Shown in pieces: positions 25,019-34,061 of a stretch of 64,000 nt of DNA; the stretch's first letter is position 1; each line of letters opens with the position of its first letter. Source of the stretch: an uncultured Flavobacteriaceae bacterium (lineage in GTDB: Bacteria; Bacteroidota; Bacteroidia; Flavobacteriales; Flavobacteriaceae); the NCBI GenBank assembly GCA_947500525.1, contig CANMSH010000001.1, forward strand, positions 248,001 through 312,000. Direction: 5' to 3'. Made by a program: the position numbers and the translations under genes. The notes under the pieces are model-generated. The model was not told where the DNA came from. It did not search any database and was given only the letters and a program-made list of their open reading frames with translations.

Positions 25019-26422
25019 ATGAAAACATATAAATTACATACCTATTCAAAAAAGATTATTGCAGATATTATTACTCCAGTTAGTATTTATCTCAAAATTC
25101 GCGACAAATTTCCGAATAGTATTCTATTAGAAAGTAGTGATTATCACGCCAACGATAATAATTTTTCATACATCTGCTTCAATCCAATTGCGTCAATTAA
25201 AATTCAAAACGACCGTATTGATCAATCATTCCCAGATGGAAATATTACAGAAGAAATTATTACAGATACAACGAATGTTCCTCAAAAAATCCATGACTTT
25301 TCACAATACTTTGAATCGTCAAAAAACAATGATTTTAAGTTTATAAACAATGGAATATTTGGATATACTGCTTATGATGCCGTTCGATATTTTGAAGACG
25401 TAGAAATTTATAAAAAAGAAAATTCCTTAGAAATTCCTGACATCTACTATGCAGTATATCAAAATGTAATCGCAATCAATCATTTTAAAAATGTCGCTTA
25501 TATTTTCTCTCATTGTTATGACTCAGAGAGTAATGTTGATGAAATTCATCAACTCATAAAAGCCAAGAACTTCGCTGCCTATACTTTTTCAACCGACGGT
25601 GAAATAACCTCTAACTTGACCGATGAGGAATATAAAGAACATGTCGCCCTTGCAAAAAAACACTGTGCAAGAGGTGATGTTTTTCAATTAGTGCTTTCGA
25701 AAAAATTCTCTCAAGGATTTAAAGGTGATGAGTTCAATGTATATAGAGCGCTTAGAACAATCAACCCCTCTCCATATCTCTTCTATTTCGATTATGGAAA
25801 TTTTAAGATTTTTGGGAGTTCTCCCGAAGCACAATTAGTTGTAAATAACGGACAAGCGGAAATACATCCGATAGCTGGTACTTTTAAACGAACGGGTAAT
25901 GATGAACAAGATGCCGAATTAGCCAAGCAATTAGCTGTTGATGAAAAAGAAAATGCTGAACATGTTATGTTAGTAGATTTGGCGCGTAACGATCTTAGTA
26001 GACATGGAAGTGAGGTAAAAGTAGAAACTTATCGCGAAGTACAGTTTTTCTCCCATGTTATTCATTTAGTGAGTAAAGTTGTAGGCAAAAAACATGAAGA
26101 TACTTCTACTATGCAAGTAGTAGCTGATACCTTTCCGGCAGGTACGTTAAGTGGAGCCCCAAAACATAAAGCAATGCAATTGATTGAAAAATATGAAAAA
26201 ACAAGTCGCGCATTTTATGGCGGAGCTATTGGTTTCATGGACTTTGAAGGCAACTACAATCATGCCATCATGATTCGTACCTTTTTAAGTAAAGATCATC
26301 AATTGCATTGGCAAGCAGGAGCAGGATTGGTATCTAAATCGAATCCAGAACATGAATTGCAAGAAGTATATAACAAATTAGGTGCCTTAACAAATGCACT
26401 AACAACGGCAGAACGAATATGA
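25019..26422 (+). CDS. trpE: Anthranilate synthase component I
   Basis: 467 residues. It converts chorismate to anthranilate using ammonia from TrpG. The N-terminal LLES motif (36-39) is the tryptophan feedback site. The catalytic domain shows IHPIAGTFKRTG, DEKENAEHVMLVDLARNDL and FPAGTLSGAPK. It is the first structural gene after the attenuator. The stop overlaps the trpG start by 4 nt. Confidence 0.97.
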   Translation: MKTYKLHTYSKKIIADIITPVSIYLKIRDKFPNSILLESSDYHANDNNFSYICFNPIASIKIQNDRIDQSFPDGNITEEIITDTTNVPQKIHDFSQYFESSKNNDFKFINNGIFGYTAYDAVRYFEDVEIYKKENSLEIPDIYYAVYQNVIAINHFKNVAYIFSHCYDSESNVDEIHQLIKAKNFAAYTFSTDGEITSNLTDEEYKEHVALAKKHCARGDVFQLVLSKKFSQGFKGDEFNVYRALRTINPSPYLFYFDYGNFKIFGSSPEAQLVVNNGQAEIHPIAGTFKRTGNDEQDAELAKQLAVDEKENAEHVMLVDLARNDLSRHGSEVKVETYREVQFFSHVIHLVSKVVGKKHEDTSTMQVVADTFPAGTLSGAPKHKAMQLIEKYEKTSRAFYGGAIGFMDFEGNYNHAIMIRTFLSKDHQLHWQAGAGLVSKSNPEHELQEVYNKLGALTNALTTAERI

Positions 26423-26985
26423 AAAAAGTATTAGTTATAGATAATTACGATAGTTTCACCTACAATTTGGTACATTATTTAGAAGAGCTCGGTTGTGATG
26501 TAACCGTGAAAAGAAATGATCAGTTGACTTTAAATGAAGTTGAAGATTACAACAAAATTCTATTATCGCCAGGTCCAGGAATACCTGATGAAGCAGGTTT
26601 ACTAAAGAAAATAATTGAGACATATGCCCCAACCAAAAGTATTTTAGGTGTTTGCCTAGGGCAACAAGCCATAGGTGAAGTTTTTGGTGGAAGTATTGTT
26701 AATTTAGATACTGTCTATCACGGTGTAGCGACTAATGTTACTATTACAGTAGATAATGAGTCATTATTTGAAGGGTTAGATAAAAGTTTAGAAGTTGGAA
26801 GATATCATTCTTGGGTCGTGTCGAACGAGTTACCAGATGAATTGGAAGCAACATCATTTGATGAAAACGGACAAGTAATGTCGCTTCGCCATAAAACGTA
26901 TGATGTAAAAGGGGTACAATACCATCCCGAGTCAGTACTTACCCCCAGTGGAAAACAAATTTTAGAAAACTGGATAAATAATTAG
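26419..26985 (+). CDS. trpG: Anthranilate synthase component II (glutamine amidotransferase)
   Basis: 188 residues, a class I glutaminase. The nucleophile C79 is in GVCLGQQAIG, and H169 and E171 complete the triad in YHPESVLTP. PGPGIPDEAG forms the oxyanion region. It supplies ammonia to TrpE. It is not fused to TrpD. It could also serve folate synthesis as PabA, but its place in the operon argues mainly for tryptophan. Confidence 0.96.
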   Translation: MKKVLVIDNYDSFTYNLVHYLEELGCDVTVKRNDQLTLNEVEDYNKILLSPGPGIPDEAGLLKKIIETYAPTKSILGVCLGQQAIGEVFGGSIVNLDTVYHGVATNVTITVDNESLFEGLDKSLEVGRYHSWVVSNELPDELEATSFDENGQVMSLRHKTYDVKGVQYHPESVLTPSGKQILENWINN

Positions 26986-26986
26986 T

Positions 26987-27982
26987 ATGAAACAATTATT
27001 AAACAGATTGATTAATCATGAGACGATCTCTAAAGAAGAAGCTAGAGATGCACTGGTAAACATTTCAAATGGTGCATATAATCAAAGTCAAATTGCTTCT
27101 TTTTTAACAGTTTATATGATGCGAAGTATTACTGTTGACGAATTAGAGGGGTTTAGGAATGCACTTCTAGAATTATGTCTTGCTGTAGATTTTTCTGACT
27201 ATAATTCTATCGATTTATGCGGTACCGGTGGCGATGGGAAAAATACATTTAACATTTCAACATTATCCTCTTTTGTAGCGGCTGGAGCAGGTACAAAAGT
27301 GACGAAGCATGGTAATTACGGAGTGTCTTCAGTATCCGGATCAAGCAATGTTTTAGAACATTTAGGTGTTAAGTTTAGCAACGATAAGGGTTTTTTGGAA
27401 AAGTGCTTAAATGACGCCGGCATCTGTATTTTACATGCGCCATTATTTCATCCTGCAATGAAAAATGTAGCCCCCATTAGAAGGGAGCTAGGAGTAAAGA
27501 CATTCTTTAATATGTTAGGACCTATGGTAAATCCGGCATTTCCCAAAAATCAATTGGTAGGGGTTTTTAACTTAGAATTAGCGAGAATTTATGGATACTT
27601 ATATCAAAATACCAATAAAAATTTTAGTATTCTACATGCCTTAGATGGCTACGATGAAATTTCTTTAACTGGTGATACTAAAGTAATCTCAAATAAGAAT
27701 GAAATGATGCTTTCACCTAATGATTTTGGTGTGAGTCGTATAAATCAAGATGATATTTTTGGTGGAGACACAGTAGAAGAAGCCGCAAAGATATTTATGA
27801 AAGTCATAACGGGCAAAGGAACAGAAGCTCAAAATAATGTGGTTTCGGCTAATGCCGGAATGGCCATTGCAACTGTCAATAAATTAAGCCCGAAAGCTGG
27901 TTTTGAACTTGCCAAAGAATCGTTGTTAGCTGGTAAAGGACTTGTGGCCTTAAATAAACTTCAAACGCTTAGTCAATCATGA
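26987..27982 (+). CDS. trpD: Anthranilate phosphoribosyltransferase
   Basis: 331 residues. The PRPP-binding GTGGDGKNTFNIST and the KHGNYGVSSVSGSSNVLEHLG block are characteristic. It transfers phosphoribose to anthranilate. It follows trpG by one base and overlaps trpC by 4 nt. Confidence 0.97.
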   Translation: MKQLLNRLINHETISKEEARDALVNISNGAYNQSQIASFLTVYMMRSITVDELEGFRNALLELCLAVDFSDYNSIDLCGTGGDGKNTFNISTLSSFVAAGAGTKVTKHGNYGVSSVSGSSNVLEHLGVKFSNDKGFLEKCLNDAGICILHAPLFHPAMKNVAPIRRELGVKTFFNMLGPMVNPAFPKNQLVGVFNLELARIYGYLYQNTNKNFSILHALDGYDEISLTGDTKVISNKNEMMLSPNDFGVSRINQDDIFGGDTVEEAAKIFMKVITGKGTEAQNNVVSANAGMAIATVNKLSPKAGFELAKESLLAGKGLVALNKLQTLSQS

Positions 27983-28764
27983 ATATTTTAGAAAAAATAG
28001 TTGCTGATAAAAAGAAGGAAGTTCTCTTGAAAAAAGGATTAATTCCGGTTTCACAATTAGAGCACTCGGTACTATTTGAAAGACCAACACTATCTCTGGT
28101 AGAAGCGTTACGGCTTAGTGATACTGGTATTATTGCCGAACACAAACGTAGATCTCCGTCAAGATCTGTTATCAATCAAAGTTTAAACGTACAAGATGTG
28201 GCGACCGGTTACGAAAACGCTGGTGTCTCTGGTATGTCTGTATTAACAGATGGAAAATACTTTGGTGGTTCATTAGACGATGTTTTGATAGCCAGAGCAA
28301 GTTGCAATCTACCAATATTACGCAAAGAGTTTATTATTGATGAATATCAATTGCTCGAAGCCAAAGCCTATGGTGCAGATGTCATTCTACTTATTGCCGC
28401 CATTTTAACCAAAGAAGAAATTGAACAATTTTCTCTTTTTGCCAGGAGTTTATCATTGAATGTATTACTAGAAGTACACAACGAAGCTGAATTACAAAAA
28501 TCTATCATGCCTAGTTTAGATATGATTGGTGTAAATAATCGTAATCTAAAAACATTTGAGGTTAGTTTGGCGACAAGTAAAGAATTGAGCGACCAAATTC
28601 CGAATGACTTTCTTAAAGTATCTGAAAGTGGTATTAGTTCAATTGAGGCAATTAAAGAACTAAGACCTTTTGGGTACAAAGGTTTTTTAATAGGTGAAAA
28701 TTTTATGAAAACTGAAAATGCAGGTCAGAGTGCCGCGCAGTTCATCAAAAATTTGAAAGTATGA
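27979..28764 (+). CDS. trpC: Indole-3-glycerol phosphate synthase
   Basis: 261 residues, a TIM barrel. AEHKRRSPS holds the N-terminal catalytic lysine, and LRKEFIIDEYQ, GVNNRNLKTF and KVSESGI are the other conserved loops. It closes the indole ring. It is separate from TrpF here, unlike the fused enzyme of enterobacteria. It overlaps trpF by 4 nt. Confidence 0.97.
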   Translation: MNILEKIVADKKKEVLLKKGLIPVSQLEHSVLFERPTLSLVEALRLSDTGIIAEHKRRSPSRSVINQSLNVQDVATGYENAGVSGMSVLTDGKYFGGSLDDVLIARASCNLPILRKEFIIDEYQLLEAKAYGADVILLIAAILTKEEIEQFSLFARSLSLNVLLEVHNEAELQKSIMPSLDMIGVNNRNLKTFEVSLATSKELSDQIPNDFLKVSESGISSIEAIKELRPFGYKGFLIGENFMKTENAGQSAAQFIKNLKV

Positions 28765-29375
28765 AATTGAAGGTTTGTGGAATGAAATATCAAGAAAATA
28801 TAGCCGAGGTTGCTTCTTTAAAACCTGACTATTTAGGGTTTATTTTCTATGAAAAATCAGCTCGTTTTGTACAATCTGAAACACCTCTTATTTCAAATAA
28901 AATAAAAAAAACAGGTGTCTTTGTTAATGCATCTCATGGGTATATTAGAGAACAGATCGAAACCCACAAATTAGAAGCTGTGCAATTACATGGTGAAGAA
29001 ACACCCGAATTTTGTAAAGAGTTGACAAAATTAAATGTAGAAATCATCAAAGTTTTTTCGATAAAAAATACATTCGATTTTGGTGTTTTGGCTCCTTATG
29101 AAACTGTTTGCGATTATTTTTTGTTCGACACAAAAGGAGCATTGCCCGGAGGCAATGGAATGGTATTTAATTGGGAGATTTTGAAAGGGTATCCGTCAAC
29201 AAAACCTTATTTTTTAAGTGGTGGTATCGGGCTAGAACAGTTAGAAAATATTGAAGCATTTAAAAACAGTGAAATTGCTAAATATTGCTATGCTCTTGAC
29301 GTAAATAGCAAATTTGAAGTAGAAGCTGGATTAAAAAATATAGAGAAATTAAAAGAATTTAAATCTCAATTATGA
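28761..29375 (+). CDS. trpF: Phosphoribosylanthranilate isomerase
   Basis: 204 residues, a TIM barrel. [11 protein letters not shown] carries the catalytic cysteine, and [21 protein letters not shown] (catalytic Asp) and [10 protein letters not shown] follow the family. It performs the Amadori rearrangement before TrpC. It overlaps trpB by 4 nt. Confidence 0.96.
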   Translation: MKLKVCGMKYQENIAEVASLKPDYLGFIFYEKSARFVQSETPLISNKIKKTGVFVNASHGYIREQIETHKLEAVQLHGEETPEFCKELTKLNVEIIKVFSIKNTFDFGVLAPYETVCDYFLFDTKGALPGGNGMVFNWEILKGYPSTKPYFLSGGIGLEQLENIEAFKNSEIAKYCYALDVNSKFEVEAGLKNIEKLKEFKSQL

Positions 29376-30553
29376 GTTACAATATCAACGATAAAGGATA
29401 TTATGGAGAATTCGGTGGAGCATACATACCTGAAATGCTATATCCGAATGTTGAAGAGTTACGTCAGAATTATTTGAAAATTATGGCAGAACCCTCATTT
29501 CAAGAGGAATTTAATCAACTCTTAAAAGATTATGTCGGTAGACCTTCTCCGCTCTATTTTGCCAAACGACTAAGTGAAAAGTACGCTACGAAAATATACC
29601 TCAAGCGAGAGGATCTCAACCATACAGGTGCACACAAAGTAAATAATACCATTGGTCAAATATTAATGGCACGGCGCCTAGGTAAAAAACGTATCATTGC
29701 CGAAACAGGTGCGGGTCAACACGGTGTTGCTACTGCCACAGTTTGTGCACTAATGGGTATGGAATGTATTGTGTATATGGGTGAAATTGACATCGCACGT
29801 CAAGCACCAAATGTAGCCCGTATGAAAATGCTTGGTGCTACTGTAGTACCAGCATTATCTGGTAGTAAAACGTTGAAAGATGCAACAAATGAAGCCATTC
29901 GTGATTGGATTAATAATCCTGTAGATACACATTATATTATTGGTTCTGCTATTGGTCCTCATCCGTATCCTGACATGGTTACTAAATTTCAATCTGTTAT
30001 TTCTGAAGAAATAAAATCACAATTACTAGAAAAAGAAGGTACTGAACATCCAAATTATGTTGTTGCATGTATTGGTGGTGGAAGTAACGCCGCAGGCACT
30101 TATTACCATTTTTTAGATAATGAAGATGTTGGTATCATAGCAGTTGAAGCAGCCGGAAAAGGAATCCATTCTGGAGAAAGTGCTGCCACATCTGCTTTAG
30201 GGAAAGAAGGGATTATTCACGGATGCAAAACACTATTGATGCAAACTGATGATGGTCAAATAACCGAACCCTATTCTATTTCTGCTGGGTTGGATTATCC
30301 CGGAGTTGGACCATTACATTCTCATTTATATAAGACAGGACGTGGTGAATTCTATTCAGCAACAGATGATGAAGCCATGCAAGCAGGTTTAGAACTAGCA
30401 AAGTTAGAAGGCATTATCCCCGCAATTGAAACCAGTCATGCTTTGGCCGTTTTTAAATACAAAACATTTCAACCCAACGATGTTGTTGTGATCAGTCTTT
30501 CTGGTCGTGGAGATAAAGATTTGAATAATTATATCGAGTATTTTAATTTATAA
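29372..30553 (+). CDS. trpB: Tryptophan synthase beta subunit
   Basis: 393 residues, PLP-dependent. [14 protein letters not shown], then [13 protein letters not shown] with the PLP lysine (K89), [14 protein letters not shown] and the phosphate-binding GGGSNAAG are all present. This is the TrpB1 type that pairs with TrpA, encoded 2 bp downstream. It condenses indole and serine to tryptophan. Confidence 0.98.
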   Translation: MSYNINDKGYYGEFGGAYIPEMLYPNVEELRQNYLKIMAEPSFQEEFNQLLKDYVGRPSPLYFAKRLSEKYATKIYLKREDLNHTGAHKVNNTIGQILMARRLGKKRIIAETGAGQHGVATATVCALMGMECIVYMGEIDIARQAPNVARMKMLGATVVPALSGSKTLKDATNEAIRDWINNPVDTHYIIGSAIGPHPYPDMVTKFQSVISEEIKSQLLEKEGTEHPNYVVACIGGGSNAAGTYYHFLDNEDVGIIAVEAAGKGIHSGESAATSALGKEGIIHGCKTLLMQTDDGQITEPYSISAGLDYPGVGPLHSHLYKTGRGEFYSATDDEAMQAGLELAKLEGIIPAIETSHALAVFKYKTFQPNDVVVISLSGRGDKDLNNYIEYFNL

Positions 30554-30555
30554 TT

Positions 30556-31320
30556 ATGAACAGAATACAACAGAAATTACAAGAAAATAAAAAACTATTG
30601 TCAATTTATTTTACCGCAGGATATCCGAGTTTAGATGATACAGTAAGCGTCATTGAAAATTTAGAGAATGCCGGTGTAGATATGATAGAAATTGGTTTGC
30701 CTTTTAGTGATCCTTTGGCTGATGGGCCAACCATTCAGGCGAGCTCAACACAGGCTTTAAAAAATGGTATGACCACAACAGTACTATTTGAGCAACTAAA
30801 AGATATTCGAACAAGAGTCAATATTCCATTAATTGCCATGGGTTATTTTAATCCTATGTTACAATATGGAGTAGAAGCGTTTTGCGCAAAATGTAAAAAA
30901 ATTGGTATTGATGGTCTCATTATTCCTGATTTACCGGTTGATGTATATCAAGAAGAATATCAGACCATTTTTGAAAAATATGGCTTGATCAACGTGTTTT
31001 TAATTACTCCTCAAACCAGTGATGAGCGCATTCGTTTTATTGATTCTGTTTCTAACGGATTTATTTATATGGTGAGTTCAGCCAGTACAACCGGAGCCAA
31101 ATCAGGATTTGGCAATGAGCAAAGCAATTATTTTGAAAGGATTGCTGCTATGAATTTAAAGAATCCTCAAATTGTAGGGTTCGGAATTTCAAATAAAGAA
31201 ACGTTTCAGCAGGCTACAAAACAGGCCGCAGGTGCCATTATTGGAAGTGCTTTTATAAAGCATATTACAGCGAATGGTATTTCCAATATTGATGAGTTTG
31301 TAAATCCAATTTTAAGTTAA
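30556..31320 (+). CDS. trpA: Tryptophan synthase alpha subunit
   Basis: 254 residues, a TIM barrel. EIGLPFSDPLADGPTIQ holds the catalytic Glu (E45) and Asp (D56), and YMVSSASTTGAKSG is the phosphate loop. It cleaves indole-3-glycerol phosphate and channels indole to TrpB. It is the last trp gene. trmL follows after 32 bp without a clear terminator, so read-through is possible. Confidence 0.97.
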   Translation: MNRIQQKLQENKKLLSIYFTAGYPSLDDTVSVIENLENAGVDMIEIGLPFSDPLADGPTIQASSTQALKNGMTTTVLFEQLKDIRTRVNIPLIAMGYFNPMLQYGVEAFCAKCKKIGIDGLIIPDLPVDVYQEEYQTIFEKYGLINVFLITPQTSDERIRFIDSVSNGFIYMVSSASTTGAKSGFGNEQSNYFERIAAMNLKNPQIVGFGISNKETFQQATKQAAGAIIGSAFIKHITANGISNIDEFVNPILS

Positions 31321-31352
31321 TTTAAAAACACGATCACTTTCGTGGAAGATCT

Positions 31353-31811
31353 ATGGCGTTAAATATTGTTTTAGTCGAACCTGAAATTCCAAATAATACC
31401 GGAAATATTGGACGCCTGAGTCTAGCGACAGGTTCAAACTTGCATTTGATCAAGCCTTTCGGTTTTGAAATTACCGATGCTCGATTGAAACGAGCCGGAC
31501 TTGATTATTGGCAACACCTCAATATTATCACCTACGAATCTATAGATGAATTCTTCGAAATCAACAAAAAACACAAAATGGTTTTCCTTTCCAGTCATGG
31601 AAAAAAAACACATTGGTCTATTGATTTCTCAGACAATATGTTTCTTGTTTTTGGAAAAGAATCAGTTGGATTATCAAAAGGCATTACCGATGAAAATGCC
31701 GAACATCTTTTTAGAATTCCTATGTTTAGCGAACACATAAGAAGTCTTAATTTAGCAAATGCTGTAAGCATCGTGATTTACGAAGGACTCAAACAACTAT
31801 CAATAAAATGA
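31353..31811 (+). CDS. trmL: tRNA (cytidine/uridine-2'-O-)-methyltransferase, wobble position 34
   Basis: 152 residues, a minimal SPOUT enzyme. NIVLVEPEIPNNTGNIGR at the start, LFGKESVGL-like FLVFGKESVGLSKG, and the terminal knot RIPMFSEHIRSLNLANAVSIVIYE are diagnostic of TrmL. It methylates the wobble base of tRNA-Leu isoacceptors. It overlaps the following GNAT gene by 4 nt. Confidence 0.93.
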   Translation: MALNIVLVEPEIPNNTGNIGRLSLATGSNLHLIKPFGFEITDARLKRAGLDYWQHLNIITYESIDEFFEINKKHKMVFLSSHGKKTHWSIDFSDNMFLVFGKESVGLSKGITDENAEHLFRIPMFSEHIRSLNLANAVSIVIYEGLKQLSIK

Positions 31812-32350
31812 ACACCATACGACTTTCTGAAACACTTTCATTAAGTGCTATTTCTTTAGACGACGCCGAGCAGTTAAAACAATTGATGCATCGAATATAT
31901 CCTCCAGCATATGAACATTTGTGGGAAGATGATGGTCAATGGTATGTCGAAACAACATTCAATAAAGAAGAGCTTAAAAAGGAACTAGCTGATCTAAAGG
32001 GCTCCTATTACTTCGTCATTTTTGAACAAGAAACCGTTGGTATTTTACGTTTGATTCACGATTATACGTTGGCGGATAAACCAACTCTAAAGGCCACCAA
32101 ATTACATCGTATTTACTTGGATTCAAAAACCCAAGGAAAGTCCATTGGAACGTTTTTAATGAATTGGATAACGCAACAGGCATTGCAAAATGGCTCTCAA
32201 GTGTTATGGCTCGAAGCCATGGATACACAAGAACAAGCGCTGCAATTTTATAAAAAAAGAGGGTATATAATTAGTAGTGATTTTCGCTTGACTTTTGAAT
32301 TAATGCATTCTCATTTAAGAGGAATGCATACGATGTATAAACTTCTTTAA
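31808..32350 (+). CDS. GNAT-family N-acetyltransferase
   Basis: 180 residues. The acetyl-CoA loop is recognisable as LDSKTQGKSIGTFLMNWI (Q/RxxGxG/A type), preceded by the strand KLHRIYL and followed by LWLEAMDTQEQALQFYKKRGY, the usual GNAT ending. The substrate is unknown. It is coupled to trmL by a 4-nt overlap. Confidence 0.88.
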   Translation: MNTIRLSETLSLSAISLDDAEQLKQLMHRIYPPAYEHLWEDDGQWYVETTFNKEELKKELADLKGSYYFVIFEQETVGILRLIHDYTLADKPTLKATKLHRIYLDSKTQGKSIGTFLMNWITQQALQNGSQVLWLEAMDTQEQALQFYKKRGYIISSDFRLTFELMHSHLRGMHTMYKLL

Positions 32351-32362
32351 GTATAGGATATC

Positions 32363-32719
32363 ATGCAAATATTTTTTAAAATTTTAAGTGTATTGTTCGC
32401 CCTATTATTTTTGGTGTCGGCTGGTCTACAATACAACGATCCTGACCCAATTCTTTGGATCATAGTTTGGACTAGTGCAGCAATACTCTCCATCTTGTTT
32501 TTCTTTAAAATGGTTTCTTCTCTAGTGCTCTTTATTATTGGAGCGGTTTGTTTCATAGGATTTTTAAGTCTATTTCCATCTAATTTTCAAGGTTTTGGTT
32601 TAGAAAATGGAGATATAAACAATGTAGAACTTGCTCGAGAAGCAGTTGGACTCTTAATTATTTCACTTGTACTGTTTACGTATGCGCTTAGAGTTAGGTA
32701 TACCAAAATTAAAGAATAA
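32363..32719 (+). CDS. TMEM220-like small membrane protein
   Basis: 118 residues with four hydrophobic segments (about 4-21, 28-46, 48-68, 90-110). QYNDPDPILWIIVW after the first helix matches the conserved QxNDPDPxxW motif of the TMEM220 family, found in animals and many marine bacteria. The role is unknown. It is 12 bp from the GNAT gene and probably the end of this + strand run. Confidence 0.8.
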   Translation: MQIFFKILSVLFALLFLVSAGLQYNDPDPILWIIVWTSAAILSILFFFKMVSSLVLFIIGAVCFIGFLSLFPSNFQGFGLENGDINNVELAREAVGLLIISLVLFTYALRVRYTKIKE

Positions 32720-32762
32720 ATAACCTTGCTTTGTAACTTAGAATATCATTTATATGGTACAA

Positions 32763-33212
32763 CTAAGGGTTTGTCCAATAATCAACTACAAATACTTTTT
32801 CTAAATCTTCCTGTAAACTAGCTACAAACGCCTGATGTTTTGGGTGGGGTGTATAAATAGAATCTCTGTCTTTCTCAGACGCGAATGTTAGCATGTAACA
32901 GTGTGTGAACCCTTGATGAAAGTCTTCAGGACTATCGTTAATACCCCATTCAAAATCTTTGATGACAGAGATGGCATCGGGCAATGCATTAAAAGCCTCA
33001 TTTAATTTAGTTATTCTTTCTTCACTCGACTCATCTTTAAATTTAAACAGAACAACGTGTCTAAGTACCTTTTCTTTATTTTCTGATTTTTCCATTTCCT
33101 TAACTTTATTTTGAACAGTTTTATTCGCTTGAGCAGCATCTTCTTTACAGGAGATGAATATAAAAGTTATGAATAAAAAGGCAATAGTAATTTGTTTTTT
33201 TTGATGAAACAT
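32763..33212 (-). CDS. Dabb-domain (stress-responsive A/B barrel) lipoprotein
   Basis: 149 residues. The lipobox FISC gives a lipid-anchored protein, followed by a charged linker. LRHVVLFKFKDESSEERI, then EWGINDSPEDFHQGFTHCYMLTFASEKDRDSIYTPHPKHQAF is the ferredoxin-like Dabb domain. Dabb proteins are small dimeric enzymes or binders, and this one is exported. It is the last gene of the PhyH-SSS-SDR-Dabb operon, with a gap of 36 bp. Confidence 0.88.
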   Translation of the reverse strand: MFHQKKQITIAFLFITFIFISCKEDAAQANKTVQNKVKEMEKSENKEKVLRHVVLFKFKDESSEERITKLNEAFNALPDAISVIKDFEWGINDSPEDFHQGFTHCYMLTFASEKDRDSIYTPHPKHQAFVASLQEDLEKVFVVDYWTNP

Positions 33213-33248
33213 TTCTTTCGTTTTGTTTAAATTATTTCTGGTAGCACG

Positions 33249-34043
33249 CTATAGTATTCCACCTGAACTCCCTCCATCAATCTTTATAGCTGCGCCATTT
33301 GTTGCTGAAGCCAAAGGGCTTGCTAAATACGTAATTGTATGTGCTACTTCTTCTACTTTTGCGAATCGCTGCAATAATGAATTCGTTCGAACGGTTTTAA
33401 AGAAATTAGTTTCCACTTCTTCTTTGGTTTTATCTTCTTTTTGAGCAACCTCTTCTAAAAACGATTCTGCACCTTCTGATAAAGTCGATCCTGGTACAAC
33501 TGAATTCACCGTAACATTGGTTCCTTTAGTCAATTCTGCTAAACTTCTCGAAATAGAAAGCATTGCTGTTTTGGTCATACTATATGCCATCAAATCAGGT
33601 GGCACTAAAGTTGCGCATTCACTTGAGACAAACAGAATACGTCCCCAGTTTTTCTCAAGCATTTTGGGCAATATATGTCTAGATAAGCGGACACCGCTCA
33701 TAACATTAATTTCAAATTGTTCATACCACTCTTCATCTTTCGTCTCAAAAAAAGAATTGGGTCTATAAATACCAACATTATTAACCACTATGTCTACGTT
33801 ATGAATCTGATCTAAAATTGAAGTCACTTGGTTTTTATTTCCGAAATCCCCTACAATACCGCTTATCTTTTTCTCTGGAAATTTTTCTCGTAACTTAAGC
33901 AAAGCTGTATTTACGCTTTCAGATGTTCTTCCATTAATAATCACTGAAGTTCCTTCTTTTAACATAGCTATTGCCGTAGCAAACCCAATGCCCTTGGTTG
34001 AACCAGAAATGAATGCCGTTTTATCTTGTAATTGTAAATCCAT
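33249..34043 (-). CDS. SDR-family oxidoreductase
   Basis: 264 residues. The cofactor loop GSTKGIG (about 14-20), NNVG (88-91) and the catalytic S140/S141, Y154, K158 (YSMTK) are all present, as in classical SDRs. INGRT after the second strand, with Arg and no Asp, suggests NADP. The substrate is unknown, but the neighbours (dioxygenase, Na+-coupled transporter) suggest catabolism of an imported organic compound. It starts 18 bp after the transporter stop. Confidence 0.92.
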   Translation of the reverse strand: MDLQLQDKTAFISGSTKGIGFATAIAMLKEGTSVIINGRTSESVNTALLKLREKFPEKKISGIVGDFGNKNQVTSILDQIHNVDIVVNNVGIYRPNSFFETKDEEWYEQFEINVMSGVRLSRHILPKMLEKNWGRILFVSSECATLVPPDLMAYSMTKTAMLSISRSLAELTKGTNVTVNSVVPGSTLSEGAESFLEEVAQKEDKTKEEVETNFFKTVRTNSLLQRFAKVEEVAHTITYLASPLASATNGAAIKIDGGSSGGIL

Positions 34044-34061
34044 AAAAAATAATACATATAG

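Noticed and set aside
31321-31352. Small CACGA/TCGTG hairpin between trpA and trmL as a terminator
   Set aside because: The stem is only 5 bp and no T-run follows. It is too weak to call.
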